NCBI RefSeq assembly: GCF_026626335.1
Contig: NZ_JAPNTZ010000012.1
Span: 277,625 to 341,624, forward strand
Direction: 5' to 3'
DNA from: Paractinoplanes pyxinae
Lineage (GTDB): Bacteria; Actinomycetota; Actinomycetes; Mycobacteriales; Micromonosporaceae
DNA length: 64,000 nt
Shown: positions 38,656 to 47,330 of the stretch, piece after piece
How positions within the stretch are numbered: the first letter of the stretch is position 1
How the letters are laid out: every line of letters starts with the position of its first letter
Translations under genes and position numbers: made by a program
Notes under the pieces: generated by a model
The model's input: only the letters and a program-made list of their open reading frames with translations
Told to the model about the DNA's origin: nothing
Databases searched by the model: none

Positions 38656-39628
38656 AAACGGGTTCGTGGCGCCGATCCGCCCGGGCCGGGTGGGGCCGCG
38701 GCGAGCCCCGGCGGACGGCCCGGGTGGGCAGGGATTCCCGCCCTTCCCAGCGGTCCACCGGGTGCCGCCGCAGGTGCCGGGCCAGCCCGCGCTGGTCGCG
38801 ATCGGCGATCACGTCGACGCCGGCCGCGCCCAGCTCGGTCCAGATCGCGGCCCGCGCCTTGCGGGGCCCTTCGGGCAGGCCCGAGATGCGCACCGTACGG
38901 CCGTCGTCGTGGGCCGAGCGCACCATGGCGTGCAGCAGATGCCGTTCCTCGGCCGGGATCGGCTCGAGCCCGTCCCAGCCGAACCGCCGGCTCCAGGGCT
39001 CGCTGATCATCGGTACGAGCGAGGCCGGCGCCGTGCGCGAGCCGATGTCGTCGAACGACCCTTCGGCGAACGCGTACCGCAGCTCCTGGGCCGCCAGCAG
39101 CTCACGGACGTCGACGATGCCGGTCACCGAGACGGTCACCGCGCCCGGCGCCGGTTCCCCGCGGTCGCAGTGGCTGAGCAGCGCGGCGTGGTCGCGCAGC
39201 TGCTGGTCGAGGATCCGGTAGGCCCGCAGGAGCGTGTCGGCGTCGCGGACCGAGCCGGTGATCTCGACGACGAGCCGGAACGGCACCTGCTGGTCGCGGG
39301 CGAGCCGCCCGCCGTTGCCGCGGGCACGGGCGAACAGCGGGGTGAGCACGAGCCGGCGCAGGGTGCGGCCGGGCTGCGGGGCACCGGGTCCCAGGAAGAG
39401 TTCGCCGCGGGGGCCGGGAGTGACCGGCACGGTGAGACCGCCGAGCCCGCGCTGGAACACCTTGGGCAGCGGGTCGACGTCGTCCGGGCGCGCCAGCGCG
39501 TGCCCGGCGGCCAGATAGGACCCGCGGCGGTGCCGCAGGGCGAGTCCGGCCGCGGTTACTCCGGCCAGGCCCGCGACCCCGGCCAGGCCGCCTGCGATCG
39601 CAAGCCCGTTGTTCACGTCACACACCAT
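38654..39628 (-). CDS. Phospholipase-C-like protein lacking catalytic residues (probable pseudoenzyme)
   Basis: The 324-residue protein has an N-terminal hydrophobic segment (AIAGGLAGVAGLAGVTAAGLAL) and a domain that follows the order of the PI-PLC/GDPD-type family: TLRRLVLTPLFARARGNGG, then VPFRLVVEI, ASLVPMISEPWSRRFGWDG, and GLPEGPRKARAAIWTELGAA and GVDVIAD. Where active relatives have the His-Asn-Asp, Glu-x-Asp and Gly-His-Asp residues, this protein reads GHALARPDDVDP, LTVPVTPG and FLGPGAP. I compared from memory, so the loss needs an alignment. No clear ribosome binding site precedes ATG 39628; GTG 39616 is possible. Confidence 0.55.
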   Translation of the reverse strand: MVCDVNNGLAIAGGLAGVAGLAGVTAAGLALRHRRGSYLAAGHALARPDDVDPLPKVFQRGLGGLTVPVTPGPRGELFLGPGAPQPGRTLRRLVLTPLFARARGNGGRLARDQQVPFRLVVEITGSVRDADTLLRAYRILDQQLRDHAALLSHCDRGEPAPGAVTVSVTGIVDVRELLAAQELRYAFAEGSFDDIGSRTAPASLVPMISEPWSRRFGWDGLEPIPAEERHLLHAMVRSAHDDGRTVRISGLPEGPRKARAAIWTELGAAGVDVIADRDQRGLARHLRRHPVDRWEGRESLPTRAVRRGSPRPHPARADRRHEPV

Positions 39629-39707
39629 CCGATTCGGGCAAAAATGGGCGTTTTATACTCTGACACAAGTGCTACCCGACCCCGGGAATGTCGCGCAGAA
39701 TTCCCTC

Positions 39708-40571
39708 ATGCCACCGTCCGCCGAGGCCTTCGAGGCCGAGCGTCCGCACCTTGTCGCCGTCGCCTACCGGATGCTCGGCAGCATCGCCGAGGCGCAGGAC
39801 GTCGTGCAGGAGGCCTGGCTGCGCTACATGCGGGCGGGCGACGACATCCGCGACGTACGGGCCTGGCTGACCACGGTCACCGGCCGGCTCTGCCTCGACG
39901 TGCTCAAGTCGGCCCGCGTGTCGCGCGAGGCCTACACCGGCCAGTGGCTGCCCGACTACTTCGTCGACCCCGACATCGGCCCGGCCGGGCAGGCCGAGCA
40001 GCGCGACCAGGTCGGCCTGGCGCTGCTCGTCGTGCTGGAAAGGCTCACCCCCGAACAGCGGGTGGCCCTGGTGCTGCACGACGCCTTCGCGGTCCCGTAC
40101 GGCGAGGTGGCCGAGGTGCTGGGCACGACCGAGGCCACCGCCCGGCAGCACGCCTCCCGCGGGCGGCGGGCGGCCGCCGAGGGCACGGTGCGGCACAACG
40201 CCGGCCTGGCCGAGCAGCGCCGCGTGCTGGCCGCCTTCATCGACGCCGTGAACAGCGGGGACATGCAGGCGCTGGCGGCCGTGCTGGCCCCCGACGTGGT
40301 GTCGATCAGCGACGGCGGCGGCTTCACCAGCACCGCGCTGCGCCCGATCGTCGGGGCCGACAAGGTGTCCCGCTTCTTCGTCGGCATCGCGCACGGCCGC
40401 CGCATGGAGGGCGCCGTCCTGGAGCCGGCCCTGATCAACGGCACCGCGGGGGTCTTCGTCCGCGGGAACGGCCTCTACGGCGCGCTCGGCGTCACCGTCG
40501 CCGACGGCCGCATCACCGGCCTGTTCCAGCAGCTGAACCCGCAGAAGTTGCTAGTCAGCGACCTTCTGTAG
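39708..40571 (+). CDS. ECF41-type RNA polymerase sigma factor with SnoaL-like C-terminal domain
   Basis: The 287-residue sigma factor has region 2 (LVAVAYRMLGSIAEAQDVVQ), region 4 (LTPEQRVALVLHDAFAVPYG and ATARQHASRGRRA), and a C-terminal SnoaL-like extension (about 185-280). Three motifs of the ECF41 group appear in slightly changed form: WLPDY for WLPEP in the linker, DGGGF for DGGGK and NPQKL for NPDKL. In this group the extension regulates activity, with no anti-sigma factor. ATG 39708 begins just before the similarity. It overlaps the convergent DUF402 gene by 21 bases. Confidence 0.88.
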   Translation: MPPSAEAFEAERPHLVAVAYRMLGSIAEAQDVVQEAWLRYMRAGDDIRDVRAWLTTVTGRLCLDVLKSARVSREAYTGQWLPDYFVDPDIGPAGQAEQRDQVGLALLVVLERLTPEQRVALVLHDAFAVPYGEVAEVLGTTEATARQHASRGRRAAAEGTVRHNAGLAEQRRVLAAFIDAVNSGDMQALAAVLAPDVVSISDGGGFTSTALRPIVGADKVSRFFVGIAHGRRMEGAVLEPALINGTAGVFVRGNGLYGALGVTVADGRITGLFQQLNPQKLLVSDLL

Positions 40572-41057
40572 GTACTGGTGGAAGTGGGTGGCGAACGGCT
40601 CACTGCCGTCGCCCAGCGCCACCAGCAGCTTGTCGGCGGCGGCGCGGGCCTCGCGGACCAGGTCGTCGGGGTAGCCGAACTGGGTGCGGTGCTCGTCGAA
40701 CTCGTCCTCGTCGCGCAGCTCGACCACGCCCGTGGTGCGCCGGCGCACCACGTCGAGGTCGAGATCGATGATGTGGACGGTGTCGCCCTCCCAGCGCGCG
40801 GGGGTGGTGATGTCGCAGTAGACCTCGCTGGTGCGCGGCTGCGGGTTGAACATGCCCGTCCACCACGCGTGGTGGGGGATGAGCAGCACGAACGGGATCT
40901 GCTCGACGGACGGGCGGCCGTGGTAGACCGACGCCGTGCCCTTGGTGACGCCGACCCACACCCCGAGCTCGTCGGAGTGAAAACGGCGGGCTGGGTAGTC
41001 CCGATGGGCCGAACCGTCGTACTTCGTGTAGACGACCCGGACCGTGTCACTCGGCAT
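40551..41057 (-). CDS. DUF402 domain protein
   Basis: The 168-residue protein matches the DUF402 family (VYCDITTPARWEGDTVHIID, then LDVVRRRTTGVVELRDEDEF and YPDDLVREARAAADKL). DUF402 proteins include nucleoside di- and triphosphate phosphatases with acidic metal-binding residues, which are present in the IIDLDLDV stretch. A phosphatase role is inferred. The start ATG 41057 is divergent from dinG. Confidence 0.85.
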   Translation of the reverse strand: MPSDTVRVVYTKYDGSAHRDYPARRFHSDELGVWVGVTKGTASVYHGRPSVEQIPFVLLIPHHAWWTGMFNPQPRTSEVYCDITTPARWEGDTVHIIDLDLDVVRRRTTGVVELRDEDEFDEHRTQFGYPDDLVREARAAADKLLVALGDGSEPFATHFHQYLQKVAD

Positions 41058-41112
41058 GCGAGAACACTAACGGTGGTCGGCTTCTGTCGGTGGTGGCGGG
41101 TACCGTCTGCCC

Positions 41113-43116
41113 GTGCCCGCAGCAACGAAGAAGCCGGTGTCCGCAGAACAGCTCCTCGAGGCCGCCGTCGGCGCCGTGCCCGGCGGTTCCTCCCGCCCCG
41201 GTCAGCAGGCCATGGTGGCCGCCATCGACAAGGCCGTCCGCGAGCGTGAGCACCTGCTCGTGCAGGCCGGCACGGGCACCGGCAAGAGCCTGGCCTACCT
41301 GACACCGTCGCTGCTGGTCGACGGCCCGGTCGTGATCTCGACGGCCACCCTGGCCCTGCAGAACCAGCTGGTCGAGCACGATCTGCCCCGCCTCGCGGCC
41401 GCGGTCGAGCCGGTGCTCGGCCGCAAGCCCACCTATGCCGTGCTCAAGGGCCGCCACCACTACCTCTGCGTGGCCAAGATGGAACACGCCGACGAGGAAG
41501 AGCCGACCGACACGCTGTTCGACGACGCGCCGCCCAAGGCCACCCAGTGGCTGGGCGAGGCGGGCCGGCTGGGCAAGCAGATCCAGCGGCTGCAGGCCTG
41601 GGCCGAGAAGACGAAGACGGGCGACCGCGACGAGCTCGATCCCGGCGTCGACGACACGGCCTGGCGCCAGGTCTCGATGCCGGCCCGCGACTGCGTCGGC
41701 GCTCAACGCTGCCCGTACGGCGCCGAGTGCTTCGCCGAGGCGTCGCGCGCCCGCGCCCGCGAGGCCGACATCGTGGTCACCAACCACAGCCTGCTCGCGG
41801 TCGACATGCTGGCCGACCGCCACATCGTCCCGCCGCACAAGCTGCTGGTCATCGACGAGGCGCACGAGCTGGCCGACCGGGTCTCCTCCGCCGCCCAGGC
41901 CGAGCTAACGCCCGAGGCGATCGAGCGCTCCTCCCGCCGGGCCCGCACGCTGCTGTCCCCGGCCGCCGTCGAGTCGCTGGCCGAGGCGGCCGACGCGCTC
42001 ACCGTCGCGCTGGCCGAGGCGCCCGCGGGCCGCATCACCGGCGGCCTGCCCGAGCCGCTGGCGGTGGCCGTGGCGCTGATCGAGTCGTCCACCCGGGCCG
42101 GCCTCACGGCAATCGGCGACGTCAAGTCCGACGACCCCGACCCGGTCCGCAAGCAGCAGGCCAAGGCCGCCTTCGACGATCTCAACGACACCGCCCAGCG
42201 CCTGCTCGAAGAGTCCGACTTCGACGTCGCCTGGGTCGAGAAGTCCGACCTGGGCAACGGCCGCCGCGCGCTCGTGGTGGCCCCGCTCTCGGTCGCCGGC
42301 ACGCTGGCTCAGGGCCTCTACGCCGACCGCACGGTGGTCGCCACCTCGGCCACCCTCACGCTCGGCGGGCGGTTCGACACCGTGGCCCGCTCGCTCGGCC
42401 TGCCGGTGGCCGCCGCGCCCGCGAACGGCCCCGAGACCTCGGGCGACGGCTGGACGTCGCTCGATGTGGGCTCCCCGTTCGACTATCCCCGCCAGGGCAT
42501 CCTCTACGTCGCCGCCCACCTGCCCCGGCCGCAGATGTCCGGCCTGCCCGCCGCGGCCGGTGAAGAGCTGGTCAAGCTGGTCGAGGCGCTGGGCGGCCGC
42601 ACGCTGGGCCTGTTCTCGTCGCGCCGGGCCGCCACCCAGGCCGCCGAGCTGCTGCGTGCCCGCACCGACCTGCCGATCCTGCTGCAGGGTGAGGAGTCGC
42701 TGCCGGTGCTGGTCCGCAAGTTCCGCGACGACAAGGCGAGCTGCCTGTTCGGGGTCATGTCGCTCTGGCAGGGCGTGGACGTGCCCGGCGACGCCTGTCA
42801 GCTGGTCGTGATCGACCGGCTGCCGTTCCCCCGCCCCGACGAGCCGCTGGCCGCCGCCCGGGCCGCCGCCGTCGACGCCGGTGGCGGTTCCGGCTTCGCG
42901 TCGGTGAGCGTGCCGATCGCCGCCGTCCGGCTGGCCCAGGGCGTCGGCCGCCTGATCCGGTCCACAGGCGACAAAGGCGTGGTCGCCGTGCTCGACTCCC
43001 GGCTCGAGACGGCCCGCGGCTACGGCGCCTTCCTGCGCAAGTCGCTGCCCCCGTTCTGGTACACGACCCGGTCCGAGGTTGCCATGGGCGCCCTGCAGCG
43101 CCTCGCCGGCCAGTGA
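41113..43116 (+). CDS. dinG: DinG/XPD-type ATP-dependent DNA helicase
   Basis: The 667-residue helicase has Walker A QAGTGTGKS (51-59), the DEAH box VIDEAHELAD (Asp248-His251), and four cysteines placed to hold a 4Fe-4S cluster: Cys119, Cys194, Cys200 and Cys206. Later motifs include SLWQGVDVPGDACQLVVIDR and QGVGRLIRS. DinG relatives unwind DNA with 5'-3' polarity and resolve R-loops and forks. It begins at GTG 41113 and its stop overlaps the start of the next gene. Confidence 0.93.
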   Translation: MPAATKKPVSAEQLLEAAVGAVPGGSSRPGQQAMVAAIDKAVREREHLLVQAGTGTGKSLAYLTPSLLVDGPVVISTATLALQNQLVEHDLPRLAAAVEPVLGRKPTYAVLKGRHHYLCVAKMEHADEEEPTDTLFDDAPPKATQWLGEAGRLGKQIQRLQAWAEKTKTGDRDELDPGVDDTAWRQVSMPARDCVGAQRCPYGAECFAEASRARAREADIVVTNHSLLAVDMLADRHIVPPHKLLVIDEAHELADRVSSAAQAELTPEAIERSSRRARTLLSPAAVESLAEAADALTVALAEAPAGRITGGLPEPLAVAVALIESSTRAGLTAIGDVKSDDPDPVRKQQAKAAFDDLNDTAQRLLEESDFDVAWVEKSDLGNGRRALVVAPLSVAGTLAQGLYADRTVVATSATLTLGGRFDTVARSLGLPVAAAPANGPETSGDGWTSLDVGSPFDYPRQGILYVAAHLPRPQMSGLPAAAGEELVKLVEALGGRTLGLFSSRRAATQAAELLRARTDLPILLQGEESLPVLVRKFRDDKASCLFGVMSLWQGVDVPGDACQLVVIDRLPFPRPDEPLAAARAAAVDAGGGSGFASVSVPIAAVRLAQGVGRLIRSTGDKGVVAVLDSRLETARGYGAFLRKSLPPFWYTTRSEVAMGALQRLAGQ

Positions 43117-43907
43117 GGCCCACGCGCCGCTGGTGGCTGATCGGCCTCGTCGCGGTCTGGATCGCGGTGGTGGGCGGGCTGGCCGTCTGGTCGGTCGGCC
43201 ACGAGCGGGCCACCGTGCCCGAGCAGCGTGACATCGGGCTGGCCGTGGCCGACCTGCAGCGGGCCGCCGGCACCGCCTACGCTGCCGCGACCGGCACCGA
43301 CCGGGCCGTGGTGCTGGGCGAGGTCGAGCTGGCCCGCGACTGCCGCATCACGCCGGTCCGCTCGGGCCTGGCGGCCGCCCGTGCCGTGACAATCTACGTC
43401 GACGACACGAAGGCGCCCGAGGTGGTCGAGGACATCGCGGCCCGGCTGCCCGGCGACTGGGCGGCCGACTGGGGGCTCAGCAGCGGCGGCACCCGCATCT
43501 CGCTGCACGCCGACGCGGGCAACTTCGTCGGCCTCGACCTGAGCGCCGCCGCGGTGGCCAGCACGCTGACGCTGCGATTGACCACCGGCTGCCGTCCCCT
43601 CGACGGCGCGGCGCCGAGCACGGCCGACGCCTCCGCCGCTCCGGCCCCGGCCCGGCTGGCCACGGTGGTCAAGGCACTGGGCGCTCAGCCGGCCGCGTCC
43701 GTCGCCCGTACGGTCGTGTGCCCCTCGGGCGGCGTGGCCGGCTCGTGGACGGTCGACGGGCTGCCCAAGCAGGACGGCCGGAAGGTTCCGGCCCAGCCCG
43801 TCCGGGTCGACGACACGCTGGGCGCCTATCTGGCCGGCGCCGATTCGGTGGTCGTCCGGCACGACGCCGACCAGCTCAGCGTGACCGTGAGCACCGCCTG
43901 TCAGTAG
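43113..43907 (+). CDS. Membrane-anchored protein of unknown function, coupled to dinG
   Basis: The 264-residue protein starts at a GTG overlapping the dinG stop (GTGA). An N-terminal membrane segment (WWLIGLVAVWIAVVGGLAVW) precedes an extracytoplasmic region with two related halves: one at about 35-165, with a cysteine in LARDCRITPV and one in TTGCRPLDG, and one at about 180-264, with cysteines in TVVCPSGG and STACQ. Four cysteines in an exported domain suggest two disulfides. I recognise no family. Confidence 0.65.
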   Translation: MRPTRRWWLIGLVAVWIAVVGGLAVWSVGHERATVPEQRDIGLAVADLQRAAGTAYAAATGTDRAVVLGEVELARDCRITPVRSGLAAARAVTIYVDDTKAPEVVEDIAARLPGDWAADWGLSSGGTRISLHADAGNFVGLDLSAAAVASTLTLRLTTGCRPLDGAAPSTADASAAPAPARLATVVKALGAQPAASVARTVVCPSGGVAGSWTVDGLPKQDGRKVPAQPVRVDDTLGAYLAGADSVVVRHDADQLSVTVSTACQ

Positions 43908-44263
43908 ACGAGCGCCTGCGCCCCGTCCGACATGATCTCTTCGACGAAGACGGCGGCGCCGGCGATGCGGATGCCCGGCAGCACGTCGTCCGGCGTGATG
44001 CCGCGGCGGGCCGCGCACTGGGTGCAGGCCGTCACCCGGCCCGCCGAGAGCAGCAGGTCGAGCAGGTCGGGCAGGGGAGCGGCGTGCGGCAGCTCGAACT
44101 CGGCGGCCCGGCCCGGCACGGCGAACCAGGCCGACTCGCCGGTGAGCCAGAACGACACGTCCACGCCGGACGACAGGGCCGTGCTCGCCACCGTGAAGGC
44201 CTGCGAGCAGCGTTCCGGGGCGTCGGTTCCGGCGGTGGCCTTGACGACCAGCAAGCGTGCCAT
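43901..44263 (-). CDS. DsrE family protein
   Basis: The 120-residue protein has a DsrE-like fold pattern (MARLLVVKATAGTDAPERCS, then VDVSFWLTGESAW) with a CxxC in VTACTQCAARRGI and the late EEIMSDGAQALVY. DsrE-family proteins handle sulfur transfer or are structural relatives of peroxiredoxins. The single CxxC fits a sulfur-relay role, but that is inference. ATG 44263 is chosen; the frame allows four more residues upstream. It overlaps the end of the upstream-strand gene by seven bases. Confidence 0.8.
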   Translation of the reverse strand: MARLLVVKATAGTDAPERCSQAFTVASTALSSGVDVSFWLTGESAWFAVPGRAAEFELPHAAPLPDLLDLLLSAGRVTACTQCAARRGITPDDVLPGIRIAGAAVFVEEIMSDGAQALVY

Positions 44264-44289
44264 GAGCGCCAGCATAGGATGGGCCGGTC

Positions 44290-44394
44290 ATGGTTACCGA
44301 AATCGGGTTCGTGAGCCTGCTGGTCGCCGGTCTCGGCGCGCTGGCGGGCGGCTTGGGCTATCTGGCTGTGCGCGTTTCGAGGGGGCGTTGGTGA
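44290..44394 (+). CDS. 34-residue single-span membrane protein
   Basis: The frame from ATG 44290 encodes MVTEIGFVSLLVAGLGALAG, a continuing hydrophobic stretch, and a basic end (RVSRGRW). It is one membrane helix with an N-out, C-in charge bias. Its stop TGA overlaps the GTG start of the nitrobindin gene (TGGTGAGC), so the two are coupled. The tight coupling makes it likely to be real; its function is unknown. Confidence 0.65.
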   Translation: MVTEIGFVSLLVAGLGALAGGLGYLAVRVSRGRW

Positions 44395-44993
44395 GCGATC
44401 AGGAAAACCCGCTGGGCCCGCCGCCCTGGCTGAACGCCCCGCCGGTCGACCCCTATCCGTACGAAGAGACGCACGACCTGCGTCAGGGCGCCGACCTCAA
44501 CCCGGCGCTGCTCGGCCTGCTGCCGTTCGTCGGGCTGTGGCGCGGCCGCGGGCAGGGCGGCTTCCCGGCCGAGAAGGACTACGACTTCGCCCAAGAGGTG
44601 CGGATCAGCCACGACGGCCGGCCGTTCCTGCGCTACGAGTCGCGCTCGTGGCTGCTCGACGACGAGTCGAAGCCGGCCGGCGAGTGGATCGTCGAGTCGG
44701 GCTTCTGGCGCCCGGTGCCCGATGCCGAGGGCCGCGCGACCGACGACATGGAAGCCGTCATCGTCACTCCCGAGGGCACGGTCGAGATCTACGTCGGCAA
44801 CACCGTCGGCACCACCCGGCTCGAGATCGACACCGACGCGGTGGCCTACACCCCGACCGGCCAGCACCTGACCGGCGCGCGGCGGCTCTTCGGCATCGTC
44901 GAGGGCGCCCTGCTCTACGCCCACGAGGTCTCGATCGACAAGAGCGATCTGCAGCCGCACATGTCGGCGCGGCTGCTCAGGGTCGGCGGATAG
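44391..44993 (+). CDS. Nitrobindin-family heme-binding beta-barrel protein
   Basis: The 200-residue protein has the family GxWxGxG motif in FVGLWRGRGQGGFP (about 47-60), a ten-strand barrel pattern, and a conserved C-terminal His190 in LQPHMSARLLRV, which is the heme ligand in relatives. Nitrobindins bind ferric heme and turn peroxynitrite into nitrate. The GTG start overlaps the stop of a 34-residue membrane peptide. A Fur-family regulator follows 26 bases later. Confidence 0.88.
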   Translation: MSDQENPLGPPPWLNAPPVDPYPYEETHDLRQGADLNPALLGLLPFVGLWRGRGQGGFPAEKDYDFAQEVRISHDGRPFLRYESRSWLLDDESKPAGEWIVESGFWRPVPDAEGRATDDMEAVIVTPEGTVEIYVGNTVGTTRLEIDTDAVAYTPTGQHLTGARRLFGIVEGALLYAHEVSIDKSDLQPHMSARLLRVGG

Positions 44994-45019
44994 GTAGCCC
45001 GACGGCGTAATCTCGTAGC

Positions 45020-45439
45020 GTGTCCGCCACTTCGCTTGCCGCCATGCTCCGGGAACGAGGGCTGCGTCTGACCCCGCAGCGTCAGCTCATTCTCGAGGCG
45101 GTGCACGAGCTCGGCCACGCCACACCCGAGCAGGTGCACAACCATGTGCGCGAGCGCGCCGCCGGCGTCAACATCACCACCGTTTACCGCACCCTTGAGC
45201 TGCTGGAAGAGCTCGGGCTGGTCACCCACACCCACCTGTCGCACGGCTCGCCCACCTACCACGCGGCGGGTGAGGATCAGCACGTTCACCTCGTGTGCCG
45301 TGGCTGCGGGTCGATCAGTGAGGTAGACCCGAGTGTGATGCAGCCGGTGACCGACCGGTTGTTGAACGAACGGGACTTCCGCGTCGACGTGGGCCACGTG
45401 TCCCTGTTCGGGGTGTGCGGCGACTGCAAGGAGCTGTGA
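45020..45439 (+). CDS. Fur-family metalloregulator
   Basis: The 139-residue repressor has an N-terminal winged helix (GLRLTPQRQLILEAVHELG, TTVYRTLELLEELGLV) and a C-terminal dimerisation domain with the structural zinc site CRGCG and CGDC, and metal ligands in HVHLVCRGCG. It begins at GTG 45020. Its metal (iron, zinc or peroxide-type) cannot be told from this alone. The next gene starts two bases after its stop, so they are co-transcribed. Confidence 0.92.
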   Translation: MSATSLAAMLRERGLRLTPQRQLILEAVHELGHATPEQVHNHVRERAAGVNITTVYRTLELLEELGLVTHTHLSHGSPTYHAAGEDQHVHLVCRGCGSISEVDPSVMQPVTDRLLNERDFRVDVGHVSLFGVCGDCKEL

Positions 45440-45440
45440 C

Positions 45441-46475
45441 ATGACCGTGGTGATGGTCGAGGATCTCGATCCCTCCGCCGCCGACGCCGGGGTGCCGGCC
45501 CACTACGGCGATCCGATGCGCGAGCAGCGCACGCTGGCCACCGCCGTGGGTCTGGTCGACCGCTCGAACCGCGATGTCATCGCCGTGCCGGGCGAGGAAC
45601 GCGCGAGCTGGCTGCACACCCTGACCACTCAGCATCTGTCCGATCTGTCGCGCGGGCAGGGCACCGAGCTCCTGGTCCTCTCGCCGCACGGGCACGTCGA
45701 GCAGCACGCCCTGGTCACCGAGGACGGCGAGACCACGTGGCTCGACACCGAGCCGGGCGCCGGCGCCGGGCTGCTCAAATACCTCGAGATGATGCGGTTC
45801 TTCACCAAGGTCGAGCCGCGCGATGCCACGTCCGAGCTGGCCGTGCTCTCGCTGGTGGGCCCGGGCGCGGCCGACGTGATCCCGGGGCTGGCCGAGCCGC
45901 GGGTGCAGCCCGTGCCGGGCGCGAAGTTCGCGGCCGGTGATGTCCGGCCCGAGGCGACGAGTCTCTACGACGTACGGGAAACCGAATTCGGCCTGGCTCG
46001 GCGCGTGCCCTTCGGCATTGATCTGCTGGTCCCGCGTACGGAAAAGACCGCAGTCATCGAAAAGCTCGGCGTTCCCCTGGCCGGCCTGTGGGCCTACGAG
46101 GCGATCCGCGTCGAGCAGCGCGTCCCGCGGCTGGGGTGGGAGACCGACCACCGCACGATCCCGGCCGAGGCCGAGTTCATCGCGGCCGCCGTCCACCTCG
46201 ACAAGGGCTGCTACCGCGGGCAAGAGACGGTGGCTCGCGTGCACCACCTCGGCCGCCCGCCCCGCCGGCTGGCCCTGCTGCACTTCGACGGCATCGCCAC
46301 CGACCAGCCGCCGGCCAAGGGCACGCCGGTGATGCGCGAGGGGCGCGAGGTCGGCTTCGTCGGCACCGCCGTGCGCCACCACGAGCTGGGCCTCATCGCC
46401 CTCGCCGTGCTCAAGCGCAACGCCACCGACGAGCTCACGGTCGGCGAGTCCGTGGTGGCGGTCGATCCGGCCTGA
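45441..46475 (+). CDS. ygfZ: Folate-binding YgfZ/GcvT-domain protein
   Basis: The 344-residue protein is GcvT-like and has the YgfZ signature KGCYRGQE with Cys257. YgfZ proteins support maturation or repair of certain Fe-S enzymes in a folate-dependent way. The N-terminal half includes VPGEERASWLHTLTTQHLSD. It is co-transcribed with the Fur-family gene. Confidence 0.92.
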   Translation: MTVVMVEDLDPSAADAGVPAHYGDPMREQRTLATAVGLVDRSNRDVIAVPGEERASWLHTLTTQHLSDLSRGQGTELLVLSPHGHVEQHALVTEDGETTWLDTEPGAGAGLLKYLEMMRFFTKVEPRDATSELAVLSLVGPGAADVIPGLAEPRVQPVPGAKFAAGDVRPEATSLYDVRETEFGLARRVPFGIDLLVPRTEKTAVIEKLGVPLAGLWAYEAIRVEQRVPRLGWETDHRTIPAEAEFIAAAVHLDKGCYRGQETVARVHHLGRPPRRLALLHFDGIATDQPPAKGTPVMREGREVGFVGTAVRHHELGLIALAVLKRNATDELTVGESVVAVDPA

Positions 46476-46496
46476 GGCCAGGTTAAGGTCTGTCCC

Positions 46497-47330
46497 ATGA
46501 CCGGGACCGTGATCACCGTTGCTCCGACCGGCGCCGAAAGCAGCAAGGCCGACGTGCCCGCGCTGCCCGTCACGCTCGACGAACTCGTGGCCACCGCCAA
46601 AGAGTGCGAAGCGCTGGGCGCCGCCATCATCCACGTCCACATCCGGGACGACGACGCCGCACCGACGCTCGACCAGGGCCGCCTGCGGGCGACAGTGGCC
46701 GCGCTGCGAGAGTCGACCGGCCTGATCGTGCAGCTGTCGTCGGGCGGCGCGGTCACCGACCCGGAATCGGACCGGCTGGCCGTGCTCGACGCCGGCCCCG
46801 AGATGGCCTCGTGCACGATGGGCACGGTCAACTTCGGCGACGGCGTGTTCCTCAACCGCTGGGAGTTCATCGTCGACCTGCACACCCGCATGCAGGAGCG
46901 GGGCATCGTGCCGGAGTACGAGATCTTCGACCTGGGCCAGCTCACCACGCTGCAGCGGCTGCTGAGCAAGTACGACCTGCCGTCCGGCGGCCACGTGCAC
47001 GTCGACCTGGTGATGGGTGTGCCGGGCGGGATGCCGGCCACCACGGCCGCGCTGGTCGCGTGTGAGCAGGCGATCCGCGACCTGCCGGCGGGCACCACGT
47101 TCTCGGCCACCGGCATCGGGCGCGGCACCATCCCGGTCATGCTGGCCTCGCTGAGCGCGGGTGGGCACCTGCGCGTCGGCATGGAAGACACGATCACGTA
47201 CGCCAAGGGCCGGCCGGTCGAGTCGAACATGCAGCTCGTGGCCCGCGCCGTCGGCTTCGCCCAGCTGGCCCAGCGCCCGCCGCTGACCGCCCGTGAAACC
47301 CGCGAGCTTCTGGGGATCCCCGCCCGATGA
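46497..47330 (+). CDS. BKACE (DUF849) beta-keto acid cleavage enzyme family protein
   Basis: The 277-residue TIM-barrel protein has the zinc ligands HVHIRDDD and GGHVHVDLVMG, with a conserved Glu in YEIFDLGQL. BKACE enzymes condense a beta-keto acid with acetyl-CoA and then cleave it; 3-keto-5-aminohexanoate in lysine fermentation is one substrate among many. The substrate is unknown here. Its stop overlaps the asparaginase start (ATGA). Confidence 0.88.
   Translation: MTGTVITVAPTGAESSKADVPALPVTLDELVATAKECEALGAAIIHVHIRDDDAAPTLDQGRLRATVAALRESTGLIVQLSSGGAVTDPESDRLAVLDAGPEMASCTMGTVNFGDGVFLNRWEFIVDLHTRMQERGIVPEYEIFDLGQLTTLQRLLSKYDLPSGGHVHVDLVMGVPGGMPATTAALVACEQAIRDLPAGTTFSATGIGRGTIPVMLASLSAGGHLRVGMEDTITYAKGRPVESNMQLVARAVGFAQLAQRPPLTARETRELLGIPAR

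Noticed and set aside
39629..39707. ECF41 autoregulatory promoter between the divergent genes
   Set aside because: GTCACAC and TGACACA appear, but no correctly spaced downstream CGTC-type element follows.
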